Made by a program: the position numbers and the translations under genes
The notes under the pieces: model-generated
Databases searched by the model: none
Told to the model about the DNA's origin: nothing
Seen by the model: only the letters and a program-made list of their open reading frames with translations
Source of the DNA: Amphibacillus cookii
Lineage (GTDB): Bacteria > Bacillota > Bacilli > Bacillales > Amphibacillaceae
Direction: 5' to 3'
Assembly: GCF_016908375.1 (NCBI RefSeq)
Contig: NZ_JAFBDS010000001.1
Location: forward strand, 186,001 to 250,000
Length of the DNA: 64,000 bases
Part shown: piece after piece, positions 54,134-62,622 of the stretch
Position numbering within the stretch: position 1 is the first letter of the stretch
Layout: the number at the start of each line of letters is the position of its first letter

Positions 54134-54991
54134 ATGTATAAAATTGAAAGCTTTGAGAAACAAATGTTTGCGATGTATCAACTAAGCAATGAGGAGGGCA
54201 CATCGTGGATTACCGTTTGCCCTGAACGTGGCGGAATTATTATTGGCTATGGTACCAAAGGTCAAGAGAAGTTATATTTAAATGAAGAAACATTGTATGA
54301 TCGTAAGCAAAATATTCGTGGCGGGATTCCAATTTTATTCCCGATCTCTGGTCAATTACCTAATGGTCAGTATCAGTGGGACGATAAGCATTATCATATG
54401 CCCAATCACGGTCTTGCCCGTATTCATCCATGGGAAGTTATTGAGACATATGCGGATGAAGAGAAAGCGTTTATTTCTATTTTATTTGAGAGTAGCATTG
54501 GAACAAAAGAAGCTTACCCGTTTGATTTCGAGGTTATCTTTACATATACACTTAAGGAAGATCAACTCTTTATCTATCAAACCTATCGTAATGTAGGCTC
54601 AGCTCCAATGCCGATTTATCCCGGACTACATCCTTATTTTAAAGCAAATTCAAAGCTAGTATCGATCGACACCGATGCTAAAACCTATTATGATTACAAC
54701 GATGATCAGACAAAGGACTTTACGGGTCAGATTGATTTGGAGAAATTGAAGGAAGCGGTTGTTTTAGAGAATAAGCGAGCAGCTGTGGACGCTAAGTTTG
54801 ATGACGTTGATGTTCATATCGAAATGGGTAAAGATTTTCGCTACACGGTTTTATGGTCAGAACAAGGCAAAGAATTTGTCTGTGTAGAACCATGGACTGC
54901 CAAGACTGGTGAATTGGGACATCAGGATGAATTAATTATTGTCGAACCCAAAGATGCGCATGAAACATGGGTAAGTTTTCAAGTAGTCTAA
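54134..54991 (+). CDS. Aldose 1-epimerase family protein
   Basis: Mutarotase-type enzyme (285 aa) that interconverts sugar anomers. Active-site His in MPNHGLAR and YPGLHPYF, and the general base Glu in CVEPWTAKTGEL. RGGIPILFPISG is the family sugar-contact loop. The short form without signal peptide resembles the D-hexose-6-phosphate mutarotase/YihR-like groups. RBS AAGGGGATAT. Monocistronic. Confidence 0.88.
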   Translation: MYKIESFEKQMFAMYQLSNEEGTSWITVCPERGGIIIGYGTKGQEKLYLNEETLYDRKQNIRGGIPILFPISGQLPNGQYQWDDKHYHMPNHGLARIHPWEVIETYADEEKAFISILFESSIGTKEAYPFDFEVIFTYTLKEDQLFIYQTYRNVGSAPMPIYPGLHPYFKANSKLVSIDTDAKTYYDYNDDQTKDFTGQIDLEKLKEAVVLENKRAAVDAKFDDVDVHIEMGKDFRYTVLWSEQGKEFVCVEPWTAKTGELGHQDELIIVEPKDAHETWVSFQVV

Positions 54992-55017
54992 CACCAAATA
55001 TAATGTATTATACTTAC

Positions 55018-55050
55018 AGCTCAGAGTAAAGCATGCTTTGAGCTTTTTTG
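55018..55050 (+). terminator. Terminator after the aldose epimerase gene
   Basis: AGCTCAGAG / CTTTGAGCT, one mismatch, then TTTTTTG. Confidence 0.82.
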
Positions 55051-55275
55051 TGTTTTGTTAAAGCTAATATCTAGCTAACCTTTAGCTTCTAAACCACTAT
55101 TTGATGTGACAAAAAAAGAACGACTTTATCAATTGAAATTAAACTACTTTGTACAAACGGATTGTTTTAAATAGGAATAATCCGCTGAGAAAGAAATGAC
55201 CTTATCGCTGCAACTTATCATATACTTACTTTATTCACTAGTACATGAGCTAAATCAGCTCTGAGTCAACAGGTT

Positions 55276-55412
55276 GGTCTTTGCCGTGCTTCTCAAGTTG
55301 CTGATTTCGGAGCTACAAGATGTAAGTCAGTTAGACGTTGTCACATGATGTGCTGGCTTTAGTCTGAAATTCCACTTAGCGTTTCTTCAGACGCCTGCTG
55401 TTCTACTGGATT
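55276..55412 (-). repeat. R2 repeat, decayed copy
   Basis: It shares block order with the copies around the IS (37313 and 39290), including GTGACAACGTCTAA and TACATC-TGTAG, but several stems are broken. Confidence 0.5.
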
Positions 55413-55511
55413 AGGAATGTTTCAGTAGCCATACATTGCACAAACGAAATCTGATTTATACTTTCGAGGAGTGTCACATATTTCATCTGCTGATTGTGGT
55501 GTACGACATGT

Positions 55512-55550
55512 AAATCCGAATGATAACAGGTTGCCTTATCATCCGGATTT
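55512..55550. terminator. Hairpin terminator upstream of the MFS gene end
   Basis: AAATCCGAATGATAA / TTATCATCCGGATTT with a 9-nt loop and one mismatch. The A/T tracts on both sides allow use in either direction, including for the MFS gene on the minus strand. Confidence 0.65.
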
Positions 55551-55634
55551 TATTATCACATGGTTTTTGATCGAGCTTCTAAATACTAGCTATAATGTAT
55601 TAACAACCGCACGCTTTTGCATAACGTAGTCGTC

Positions 55635-57029
55635 TTATACTGAATGTTTTAAAACAGCGCTTCCTTGTTCTTCTACCTTCCAAAGTTCACCAATTTCTTC
55701 AAGTGATTTATTTTTCGTTTCAGGTACGATGGTCATTACGAAAGTAAAGCAAATGACATTAATCACGGCAAACATGAAGAACGTATTTGCATTTCCAATT
55801 GTACTAAATAGCATCGGGGTGAATTGTCCGATTGCCCAGTTGGCACCCCATAAGAAGATAGTCGCCAGACCAACTGCTTTTGCGCGTAAATGGTTTGGGA
55901 AGATCTCTGGAATCATAATCCAAGGAATAGGTCCCATGGAAATACAAAAACTAGCGGTAAAACTTGCAATTGTAATTAAAAGTAAGATACCGGAATTGGC
56001 AGGTTGGAAGTAGTAGATACTACCAATCGCTAACATAAATAGCGCCATTAAACTTGATCCAATGGCCATTAGTTTTCTACGACCTAAACGATCAATTAAG
56101 ATAAGCGCAACGATGGTGAAGGCTACTTGTACTGCACCTATTACCGTGGTGGCTAAAAACTCTGTGTTGTTTCCAAAGCCAATGCTTCTAAAGATTTCCG
56201 GACCATAATATGTCACCGCATTCATGCCAATCACTTGATTAAATAGAGCTAAGAAAATCCCAACCCCCATCGCTTTACGCATGCCTGGTTTAAACAACGC
56301 TTTTGTAGAGGAATTGGTTTCATTCACAATTGATTGTTTAATACTAGCTAGTTCAGCTTTAGCTACCTCTTTTCCGTTGATTCGAGTTAACGTTTTAAAG
56401 GCATCTTCATCGTTCCCTTTTTGAACCATATAACGTGGACTCTCTGGAATAAAGAAGAGTAATGATAAGAAAATAATGCCAGGAATAATCCCGTAACCTA
56501 ACATCCAACGCCAACCAGCTTCTAATCCCCATTCATATGTGCCACTGTTTGCGACGCCATAATTGATGTAGAATGTTGCTGAAATACCTAGAACGGTAAA
56601 TAATTGATATAGTGAACCTAACCGACCACGAATATCTGGCGGTGCGCATTCAGAAATATAAGTAACCGATAAAGCAGAAGCAAAGCCAATGCCTAACCCG
56701 CCTAAAATACGTGCATACACAAGCATTGTTACCCCTGTTGCAAAGGCGCTTCCTGCCGCAGAGAGAATAAAGAAGATCGCGGATACCATTAAAATCTTCT
56801 TGCGACCAAACTTGTCACTAAAGTAACCCGAAGTTGCAACTCCTGTTACGCCACCGATCATGACACAAGAAATAACCCAACCTTTCATCGCTGGACTTAG
56901 TTGGTAAATCTCTTCTAAATAACCGATCGCTCCTGATATGACAGCGGTATCAAAACCATATAACAAACCGGCCATTCCTGCTGCACATGCAACCAAAATC
57001 ACATACCAAAGTGAATGTCTTTTTTTCAT
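55635..57029 (-). CDS. MFS sugar porter (XylE/AraE/IolT type)
   Basis: 464-aa, 12-span sugar:H+ symporter. GLLYGFDTAVISGA in helix 1, SGYFSDKFGRKK loop 2-3, RILGGLGIGFAS, PESPRYMV after helix 6, QVIGMNAVTYYGPEIF helix 7, DRLGRRK loop 8-9, final VPETKNKSLEEI. The start is the ATG 8 nt after the GGGGGAAA SD. It lies directly downstream, on the same strand, of a sugar sensor, two-component pair and cre-like sites, so it is probably an induced pentose or inositol transporter. The sugar is not certain. Confidence 0.9.
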   Translation of the reverse strand: MKKRHSLWYVILVACAAGMAGLLYGFDTAVISGAIGYLEEIYQLSPAMKGWVISCVMIGGVTGVATSGYFSDKFGRKKILMVSAIFFILSAAGSAFATGVTMLVYARILGGLGIGFASALSVTYISECAPPDIRGRLGSLYQLFTVLGISATFYINYGVANSGTYEWGLEAGWRWMLGYGIIPGIIFLSLLFFIPESPRYMVQKGNDEDAFKTLTRINGKEVAKAELASIKQSIVNETNSSTKALFKPGMRKAMGVGIFLALFNQVIGMNAVTYYGPEIFRSIGFGNNTEFLATTVIGAVQVAFTIVALILIDRLGRRKLMAIGSSLMALFMLAIGSIYYFQPANSGILLLITIASFTASFCISMGPIPWIMIPEIFPNHLRAKAVGLATIFLWGANWAIGQFTPMLFSTIGNANTFFMFAVINVICFTFVMTIVPETKNKSLEEIGELWKVEEQGSAVLKHSV

Positions 57030-57102
57030 TATGTTTTCCCCCATCTTTTTTTATAAACTTTCTTAAACATATTAACTGGCTTATGACTTCACTTTAGCAT
57101 GG

Positions 57103-57133
57103 TTTAAAACGTTTTCACGAAGCGCTTTCATGA
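57103..57133 (-). promoter_or_regulatory. Two adjacent cre-like sites and possible promoter of the MFS gene
   Basis: TTTAAAACGTTTTCAC (57103-57118) matches cre with two mismatches on the minus strand. The abutting AAGCGCTTTCAT holds a perfect cre half-site. A GTGAAA, 16 nt, TGCTAAAGT (extended -10) pairing on the minus strand overlaps them. Confidence 0.45.
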
Positions 57134-57172
57134 TATTTTTGCGATTGACTAGACAAATTTGTCCTATCTCAT

Positions 57173-58615
57173 TTAATCAGCTTCACGGTATGCGGTTGGT
57201 GTTAGCCCAAACTGTTTTTTGAACAAGCGACTGAAGTAGTTAGGATCACTATAACCGACTTGAATGGCAACTGCTTTAAGTGGGATACTTGTATCTTTTA
57301 GCAAGCCTTTAGCCGCTTTCATGCGTTTATCTCGAATGTAATCGACGTATGACATGCCTAAATAATCTTTCAATGATTTACTTAAGTAATAGACACTTAA
57401 TTTAACTTCAGATGCGACCTCCTCAAGTGATAAGTGTGTATCAGAGTAATGGTTATCAATATACCTTTTGGCTTTGTCTAATGGCGATTGATGACTTCTT
57501 TTGTCTCTAAGTAAGTCAAATACCTTAATCAACTTTGATTTAAGATAACGTCTAAAACCTTCTTTATGTGTTATTGCTTCAAGGGCTCTTGTGTCAATGA
57601 CGCTAAATGGATCAATGCCTATTGTTTCGAACCGGTATAAAAGGGGGTAAACCTGTCGTTTCATCATGGTTACTTTATGTTGTGAAACTTCAGCTAATAG
57701 AAAACAATAGCTGTCAAGAGCTTTAAGTAATTTAGCTTTATCAAGCTCATCCATAGCATTGATCAATTGATGCGTATAAGCGACTAACTGTTTTTTAATG
57801 CTTTCAGTTGAGCTATCACTATTTTCTTTGTAACAACTAAATCGTGCGCTTTCATGGTTAGCCACATCTAAATAACTGATAAGAGCTTCTTCATAGCTCT
57901 TAATTAGTTGGGAGGAATCATGCTTTAGGCCACCTAAACCAAAACGATAGCTGGAATCTTTCAATAACCGTTTCTTTAATAATGAAAGTCCTTCTTCTAG
58001 ATTAGATAGCCCCATAATCGCGATTGGAATATAATTAGCCATCTTTGGACCCACGATCACTTTGTCTTCGTCCGCTTGAAAGCAACTAAGTAGTGCTTCC
58101 TCTGTTGTTTCTTTACTATCTACTATCGCAACCGCGACAGATTCGTTACCTTCTTCATCACCTAATTCTGATAATAAATGACTCACGAACCATTCGCGGC
58201 GCTTCAGTTGGGTCATCTCGTGATTTTTATCCATTTTTTCATGAAGCTGTTTCGTTACCTTATCAAATACTTGGTAAACTTCATCAACAGAGGTTGGTTT
58301 TAATAAGTAGGCTTTTACACCATACTCAATTGCTCTTTTCGCATAATGAAAAGTATCATAAGCACTAACCATAATAATCTCTACATTAGGGTCCATCTGT
58401 TTTATTTGATCAGTGGCCATGAGTCCGTCCATCCCGGGCATCTTAATATCCATAAAAATAACATCTGCATGTTGTGCCGCATGTAGCTTTACAGCTTCTC
58501 GTCCATTTTTAGCATGAAGGATCGTTAATCCATCTTCTTTTTTTATTAGCATTTGTTCAATTACTTTACGTTCAATAGCTTCATCATCGGCTAGAATAAC
58601 GCGCATAGGTTTCAC
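57173..58615 (-). CDS. Response regulator with AraC-type DNA-binding domain (YesN-like)
   Basis: 480 aa. Receiver domain 1-120 with DDE, phospho-Asp in DVIFMDIKMPGMDG, VSAYDTFHYA and LLKPTS. Central ~240-residue linker, then the C-terminal AraC HTH pair (about 380-478: LSLEEVASEVKLSVYYLSKSLKDY, VAIQVGYSDPNYFSRLFKKQFGLTPTAYR). RBS AGGTGAAA. 1-2 bp from the kinase gene. Its likely target is the MFS gene promoter just downstream (inference). Confidence 0.9.
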   Translation of the reverse strand: MKPMRVILADDEAIERKVIEQMLIKKEDGLTILHAKNGREAVKLHAAQHADVIFMDIKMPGMDGLMATDQIKQMDPNVEIIMVSAYDTFHYAKRAIEYGVKAYLLKPTSVDEVYQVFDKVTKQLHEKMDKNHEMTQLKRREWFVSHLLSELGDEEGNESVAVAIVDSKETTEEALLSCFQADEDKVIVGPKMANYIPIAIMGLSNLEEGLSLLKKRLLKDSSYRFGLGGLKHDSSQLIKSYEEALISYLDVANHESARFSCYKENSDSSTESIKKQLVAYTHQLINAMDELDKAKLLKALDSYCFLLAEVSQHKVTMMKRQVYPLLYRFETIGIDPFSVIDTRALEAITHKEGFRRYLKSKLIKVFDLLRDKRSHQSPLDKAKRYIDNHYSDTHLSLEEVASEVKLSVYYLSKSLKDYLGMSYVDYIRDKRMKAAKGLLKDTSIPLKAVAIQVGYSDPNYFSRLFKKQFGLTPTAYREAD

Positions 58616-58616
58616 C

Positions 58617-60029
58617 TCATCTGTTTAATCGTATGCTTACGGTCGTACCTTGACCTAAAGTGGATTCAATCATAAAGGTATGGTCAATTTGAAATAGCTT
58701 CAGACGCTCTCGCACATTTTTTACTCCAATACGTGTGGAATGCCCACGCACTTGTCGGCTGATTCCTTCAAAAGTTAGTAATTGATCAACGGTTTGTTGA
58801 TCCATTCCATCTCCATTATCTGTAATTTCAATCAGTACATGATCACTATAGTCACGCACTGCTAAAAGGATGAAGCCCCCTTCTTCAATGGATTCTATAC
58901 CATGAATACATGCATTTTCAATGAGGGGTTGTAACGTTAAGGGGGGAATGTCTAGATCGAGTGCCGTCTCATCCACATCAGCAATAAAGGAGATTCGGTC
59001 ACCAAATCTTGCGTTTTGTATTTGAAAATATTTTTTTACAGACTCGACTTCCTTTAAAAGTGTCGTTTGTTCTTTTAAGTCACCAATATTATGACGAAAG
59101 AGCCCAGATAGGGCATGTATCAGTTTGTCGGTGTGTTCAGCACCTTCAATATAAGCTGTTCTTGAGATCACATTAAGTGTATTAAAAAGAAAATGGGGTT
59201 GGATTTGATTTTGCAGACTTTTGAATTCCATTTCTTTTAAGCGTTCTCGCATTCTCCCTTTTTCTTTCATCTCAATAATCGCTTCGTCTATGTTTGTTTT
59301 CATTTGGTTAAACGTCTTTGCTAGCATTTTAAGTTCAGTAGCCCCGCTTGGCTTCACGTCACCAACTTTATAATTACCCACAGCGATTTCTTTTGCTTGT
59401 AAGGTTAATTGGTCAATGGGTTTGGTGATTTTATCGGCAATGTTTTGAGCACTATAAATCGCCCAAACTAGTAATAATCCTGTAACTAGTGTAATAATTA
59501 TACGAATCATTTGAATCCTTGATTCTTCCAATGCAATGATTTCTTGATGCTTTGTGATCACTTCATCAATCAAAGTTAGTGTTTCTTCACGAATAAACCC
59601 GCTAAGTTTTTCGCTTTCTCGGTAAAGACTAGAGTATACATCAACTGGCGTTTCGCTCACTGCAATGATCGTCTCTTCTGTTACCGTCAAGTAACGGTTT
59701 AAAAAGCCAAGATAAGATAAATAATCAACAATGTCGTGTTTATCACGTTCAAAAAGAAGAGAGGCTTGTCTAAGTTTCTCGATATCTTCATAAACAAGTG
59801 TGTATTGCTCATCGGTTGGTTCTTGAACATATTGGTCTAACGATTCTGTCGTTAACATCGTTAAGTGGTTTAGCTGATTAAGGGTTTGTGTTTCTGCGTT
59901 TTGTTTTTTATATAAGTCATTAATATGCCAATGGCTGTAAGACTGAAAAGCGATTAAAATAAAAACCATGGTAAGAATCGCTACAAAATAAAAAAGTAAT
60001 TGCTTTTTTATCGATAATGTTTTAAACAC
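58617..60029 (-). CDS. Sensor histidine kinase (YesM/LytS-like, His_kinase family)
   Basis: 470 aa. Span about 12-30, extracellular helical region to about 170 (TESLDQYVQEPTDEQY), second span about 172-192, HAMP (ADKITKPIDQLTLQAKEIAVGNY). The phospho-His lies in LQNQIQPHFLFNTLN, and the ATPase N-box, G1 and G2 in DNGDGMDQQ, GVKNVRERL and GQGTTVSIRL. The GTG start follows AGGTGAAAATCC. It pairs with the regulator downstream and probably senses the membrane-tethered binding protein encoded upstream. Confidence 0.9.
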   Translation of the reverse strand: MFKTLSIKKQLLFYFVAILTMVFILIAFQSYSHWHINDLYKKQNAETQTLNQLNHLTMLTTESLDQYVQEPTDEQYTLVYEDIEKLRQASLLFERDKHDIVDYLSYLGFLNRYLTVTEETIIAVSETPVDVYSSLYRESEKLSGFIREETLTLIDEVITKHQEIIALEESRIQMIRIIITLVTGLLLVWAIYSAQNIADKITKPIDQLTLQAKEIAVGNYKVGDVKPSGATELKMLAKTFNQMKTNIDEAIIEMKEKGRMRERLKEMEFKSLQNQIQPHFLFNTLNVISRTAYIEGAEHTDKLIHALSGLFRHNIGDLKEQTTLLKEVESVKKYFQIQNARFGDRISFIADVDETALDLDIPPLTLQPLIENACIHGIESIEEGGFILLAVRDYSDHVLIEITDNGDGMDQQTVDQLLTFEGISRQVRGHSTRIGVKNVRERLKLFQIDHTFMIESTLGQGTTVSIRLNR

Positions 60030-60039
60030 GGATTTTCAC

Positions 60040-60987
60040 CTACTTTAATACCTTTATATCTGTATGATTAATAGCTTGATAGTTTTCACCTTTTAATACC
60101 TTTTCTAATACATCCATCGCTAGGTAGCCAATTTGTTTGGGTTCTTGACCAATTAATACATCCACTTGACCCGATTCGAATAACTCGACATTCTCTGGTA
60201 ATGTATCAAAACCAACCACATAAATATCTTCACGTTCTAAACTATCTAACGCTTTATTAATTCCTAAAACGTCAAGCGCACTTGTTCCGTATAATACGTT
60301 AATCTCTGGATAGTCCTTTAGCATGGCATAGGCTTTTTCTCTAGCATTGATCTGTTTAATGTCTGATGCCTCTTCCGCTACGACATGAAATCCGGTTTCT
60401 TTTTCAATGGTTTCTTTAAATCCCGTTAAGCGTAAGTGATGATGATGATTAGTAAAACTACCAGTAATAATTCCAATTTCGGCAGACGATTGACTTTCAA
60501 GGACAGCCTCAGCTGCCAACTGACCCGCCAAATAATTATCTGTTCCTACATAACTTATGCGGTTGCTCTCTGGTTGATCAGTATCAATCGTAATCACTGG
60601 GATATCTCGTTCAATTGCTTGATCAATATAAGGAATAAACTGTTCATTTAAAGCTTGTACTAATATACCATCTACGCCTATTTCGATCGCTTCGACAAGT
60701 AAAGTTAGCTGTTCATCAGGATTAGATTGTCTAGGCCCGCGATAATCTAAATATAGACCATGTTCATCGGCATAAGCTCTAGCTCCGTCATGGACAAAGT
60801 TCCAATAGTCATGGTCATAAACCTCACCGATCATCACAATATGTGGACGATTATTTAATTGTTCTGTCTCTTGTTGATCGGAAATCGCTGTATTTAACGC
60901 ATTAATCTTTATATATAGATAAAGACTATAACTAAGGACAGAGACGGTCGTAAATATTAAGATAAATCGCCAAGCTTTTTTGTTCAT
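60040..60987 (-). CDS. Membrane-anchored periplasmic sugar-binding protein (RbsB/XylF-like sensor)
   Basis: 315 aa of the periplasmic-binding family 4. The N-terminal signal anchor (about 7-27) has no lipobox Cys, so it stays tethered. Binding fold: PHIVMIGEVYDHDYWNFVHDGARAYADEHG, DGILVQAL, DIPVITIDTD, YVGTDNYLAGQLAAEAV, VVGFDTLPENVEL, IGQEPKQIGY. RBS GGAAGGTGG. It is 10 bp upstream of the kinase gene and has no cognate ABC permease nearby. It is therefore a sensor module, as in XylFII-LytS-type three-component systems. Confidence 0.88.
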   Translation of the reverse strand: MNKKAWRFILIFTTVSVLSYSLYLYIKINALNTAISDQQETEQLNNRPHIVMIGEVYDHDYWNFVHDGARAYADEHGLYLDYRGPRQSNPDEQLTLLVEAIEIGVDGILVQALNEQFIPYIDQAIERDIPVITIDTDQPESNRISYVGTDNYLAGQLAAEAVLESQSSAEIGIITGSFTNHHHHLRLTGFKETIEKETGFHVVAEEASDIKQINAREKAYAMLKDYPEINVLYGTSALDVLGINKALDSLEREDIYVVGFDTLPENVELFESGQVDVLIGQEPKQIGYLAMDVLEKVLKGENYQAINHTDIKVLK

Positions 60988-61345
60988 ATATCCACCTTCC
61001 TTTTTCTACTAATCTATCATAACATAATGGATAGTCTTCACTAAGATAACTAAAATATCTTGGGTCTACGTCTATTGGGAAATATTTATTATTTTCAAGT
61101 TGACCATCTCATTGCTATCCCAACTGTAATCTTCAGTATTGAAGTTAAACATCGAAAAGGTCATATCTCTAAAAATTATTATAATCCATTTATTCAACAC
61201 TATGATAGTTATCGAGAAATCCCCATTGTGGATCCGTTTCAGAAGACAAACATCCATAAAAAAACACCAACAGTTCTCTATCTTCCTTGAGGAAATAGCA
61301 GTTATTGGTGTTGGCTTTATTGGTTTAGAGTTTGTAGGAAAATTT
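60988..61345. other. Intergenic region with a possible oxidoreductase scrap
   Basis: Near 61292-61337 the frame reads IAVIGVGFIGLEFVG, like the GxGxxG/E Rossmann block of NADH oxidase-type flavoenzymes. It ends where R1 copy 10 begins (61346). No upstream or downstream continuation is seen. The 76-codon ORF at 61060 has no RBS or family. Confidence 0.3.
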
Positions 61346-61670
61346 GTTTATCACAGATAACCGTCCGTAAACCATTCCCCTCAAAATAGAGCGGAGAGCA
61401 AATCGATTGAGGTGGGTGATAACGGACGCTAATGTCCGGATTTACTCAACGAACCATCAGTGGGTGGGTAAGATTGTAGACTAAAACTGCCAGATCTTTA
61501 AGAAGGATTACAGACTAAGACCGCCACGTCCTGTGGCAACATCTGTATGACCTACGTCCTGTAGGCCCACGTCTGCATGACCTACGTCCTGTAGCCCTCC
61601 GCTCACTGATTATAGTACCCCAAAAAAGTCTAACTTTTTGGGGGTACTATAGATTGAAGGTTCGTTTTAT
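61346..61670 (+). repeat. R1 dispersed structured repeat, copy 10 (expanded, with nested palindrome)
   Basis: Head TTTATCACAGATAACCGTCCG, CCCCTCAA pairing with TTGAGGTGGG, ACGGACGCTAATGTCC, an expanded loop with two 30-bp tandem units, and tail GAAGGTTCGTTTTAT. Its final TTA is the complement of the stop codon of the minus-strand lipoprotein gene. A 40-bp palindrome interrupts the 3' arm of its closing stem. Confidence 0.88.
61612..61651. mobile_element. 40-bp palindromic micro-insertion inside R1
   Basis: ATAGTACCCCAAAAAAGT and AACTTTTTGGGGGTACTAT are inverted around a 2-3 nt centre. It is flanked by GATT (61608-61611) and GATT (61652-61655). Removing the insert plus one GATT restores the R1 sequence CACTGATTGAAGG. 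It resembles two abutted IS3/IS150-type ends or a minimal MITE. Confidence 0.7.
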
Positions 61671-62602
61671 TTTGTCAGCAAATCAACGGCCAACTCCAAT
61701 GATTTTTCAGAGGCGAGTGGAGAATAGATAAACCAAGGATCTTGTTGAATCACATAAAGATTTTCTGATTGAACAGCGTCAAGATTTTGCCATAAAGCGC
61801 TCCGCTCGATATCATGAAACATACCGCCTTCTTCAGTTGTTTCAGGTCCATAGTTAAGCATGATAATATGATCTCCAGCAAGTTCTGGCAGTTTTTCCAT
61901 GGAGATTTCTTCAGTATTAAATTCGACAAATTCAGGATCAGCCTCCATTTTTTCCTGTACATAGGGTGGTGGAGTTAAATCCAGAGACCGGTAAAAGATG
62001 TGCCCGATATTTCGACCGCCATAAACACGTAAAATGTCTTTGTAGGTCATAAAAATGCTGACTGTTTCATCTTGATCAATGACGCCTTCTAGCTTGTGTT
62101 GCGCTTCTTGCGCTTTTTGCTTATAAGCGGCAATCCAATTCTCAGCTTCTTCTTCTCTATTTAACACTTTACCTACTTCAATTAATTGACCATAAACATC
62201 GACCGCACTAAAGTCAATAACAACCGTCGGGGCAATCTTGCTAAGTTGCTGAACATCGTCTGGATTTGAAGTAATAATTAAATCTGGATTCAATTCCAAT
62301 ACTTTTTCCACATTAACAGGGTGACCAATATCTATCACACCTTCCTGCTGTTCTTCTAAATAATCATTATCTAGTACGTGTGTAGAGGCGCCAATAGGCT
62401 TTTGCCCTAGAGCAATCATAGCATCTAAATATTGAGTCGTTACCACTCGCTCTGGTTGCTGAGGAATTTCAACTTCTACTCCAGTTGAGTCTGTGTATAT
62501 CCTTGTTTCTGATGCTCCATCTGTTTGATTATTCTGATCGCATCCACTTAAAACAAAAAGAAGGAGAATGAATGGTATTAAAAATTTTTTTAGTTGTTTC
62601 AT
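61667..62602 (-). CDS. Iron-siderophore-type ABC transporter substrate-binding lipoprotein
   Basis: 311 aa, FhuD/FepB-type (periplasmic-binding family 2). Lipobox LSGC (Cys21), RIYTDSTGVEVEIPQQPERVV entry, NVEKVLELNPDLIITSNPDDVQQLSKIAPTVVIDF, then the long alpha-backbone. The start is ATG 62602 after AGAAAAGGAG; the longer frame from 62695 overlaps the neighbour. Stop codon within the R1 repeat tip. No permease or ATPase is in the window. Confidence 0.88.
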   Translation of the reverse strand: MKQLKKFLIPFILLLFVLSGCDQNNQTDGASETRIYTDSTGVEVEIPQQPERVVTTQYLDAMIALGQKPIGASTHVLDNDYLEEQQEGVIDIGHPVNVEKVLELNPDLIITSNPDDVQQLSKIAPTVVIDFSAVDVYGQLIEVGKVLNREEEAENWIAAYKQKAQEAQHKLEGVIDQDETVSIFMTYKDILRVYGGRNIGHIFYRSLDLTPPPYVQEKMEADPEFVEFNTEEISMEKLPELAGDHIIMLNYGPETTEEGGMFHDIERSALWQNLDAVQSENLYVIQQDPWFIYSPLASEKSLELAVDLLTK

Positions 62603-62622
62603 GATTCCGTCTCCTTTTCTAG

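Larger units (their letters stand above)
55051..55634. other. 584-bp intergenic region with an inverted R2 copy and a hairpin
   Basis: 55276-55412 matches R2 on the minus strand (GAACAGCAGGCGTCTGAAG, AGTGGAATTTCAGACTAAA, CATGTGACAACGTCTAA, CTTACATCTTGTAG) but is decayed. A terminator-like hairpin follows at 55512-55550. No gene. Confidence 0.5.

Noticed and set aside
61060-61290. 76-codon ORF upstream of R1 copy 10
   Set aside because: No RBS, no family and an overlapping ORF on the other strand; most likely chance.
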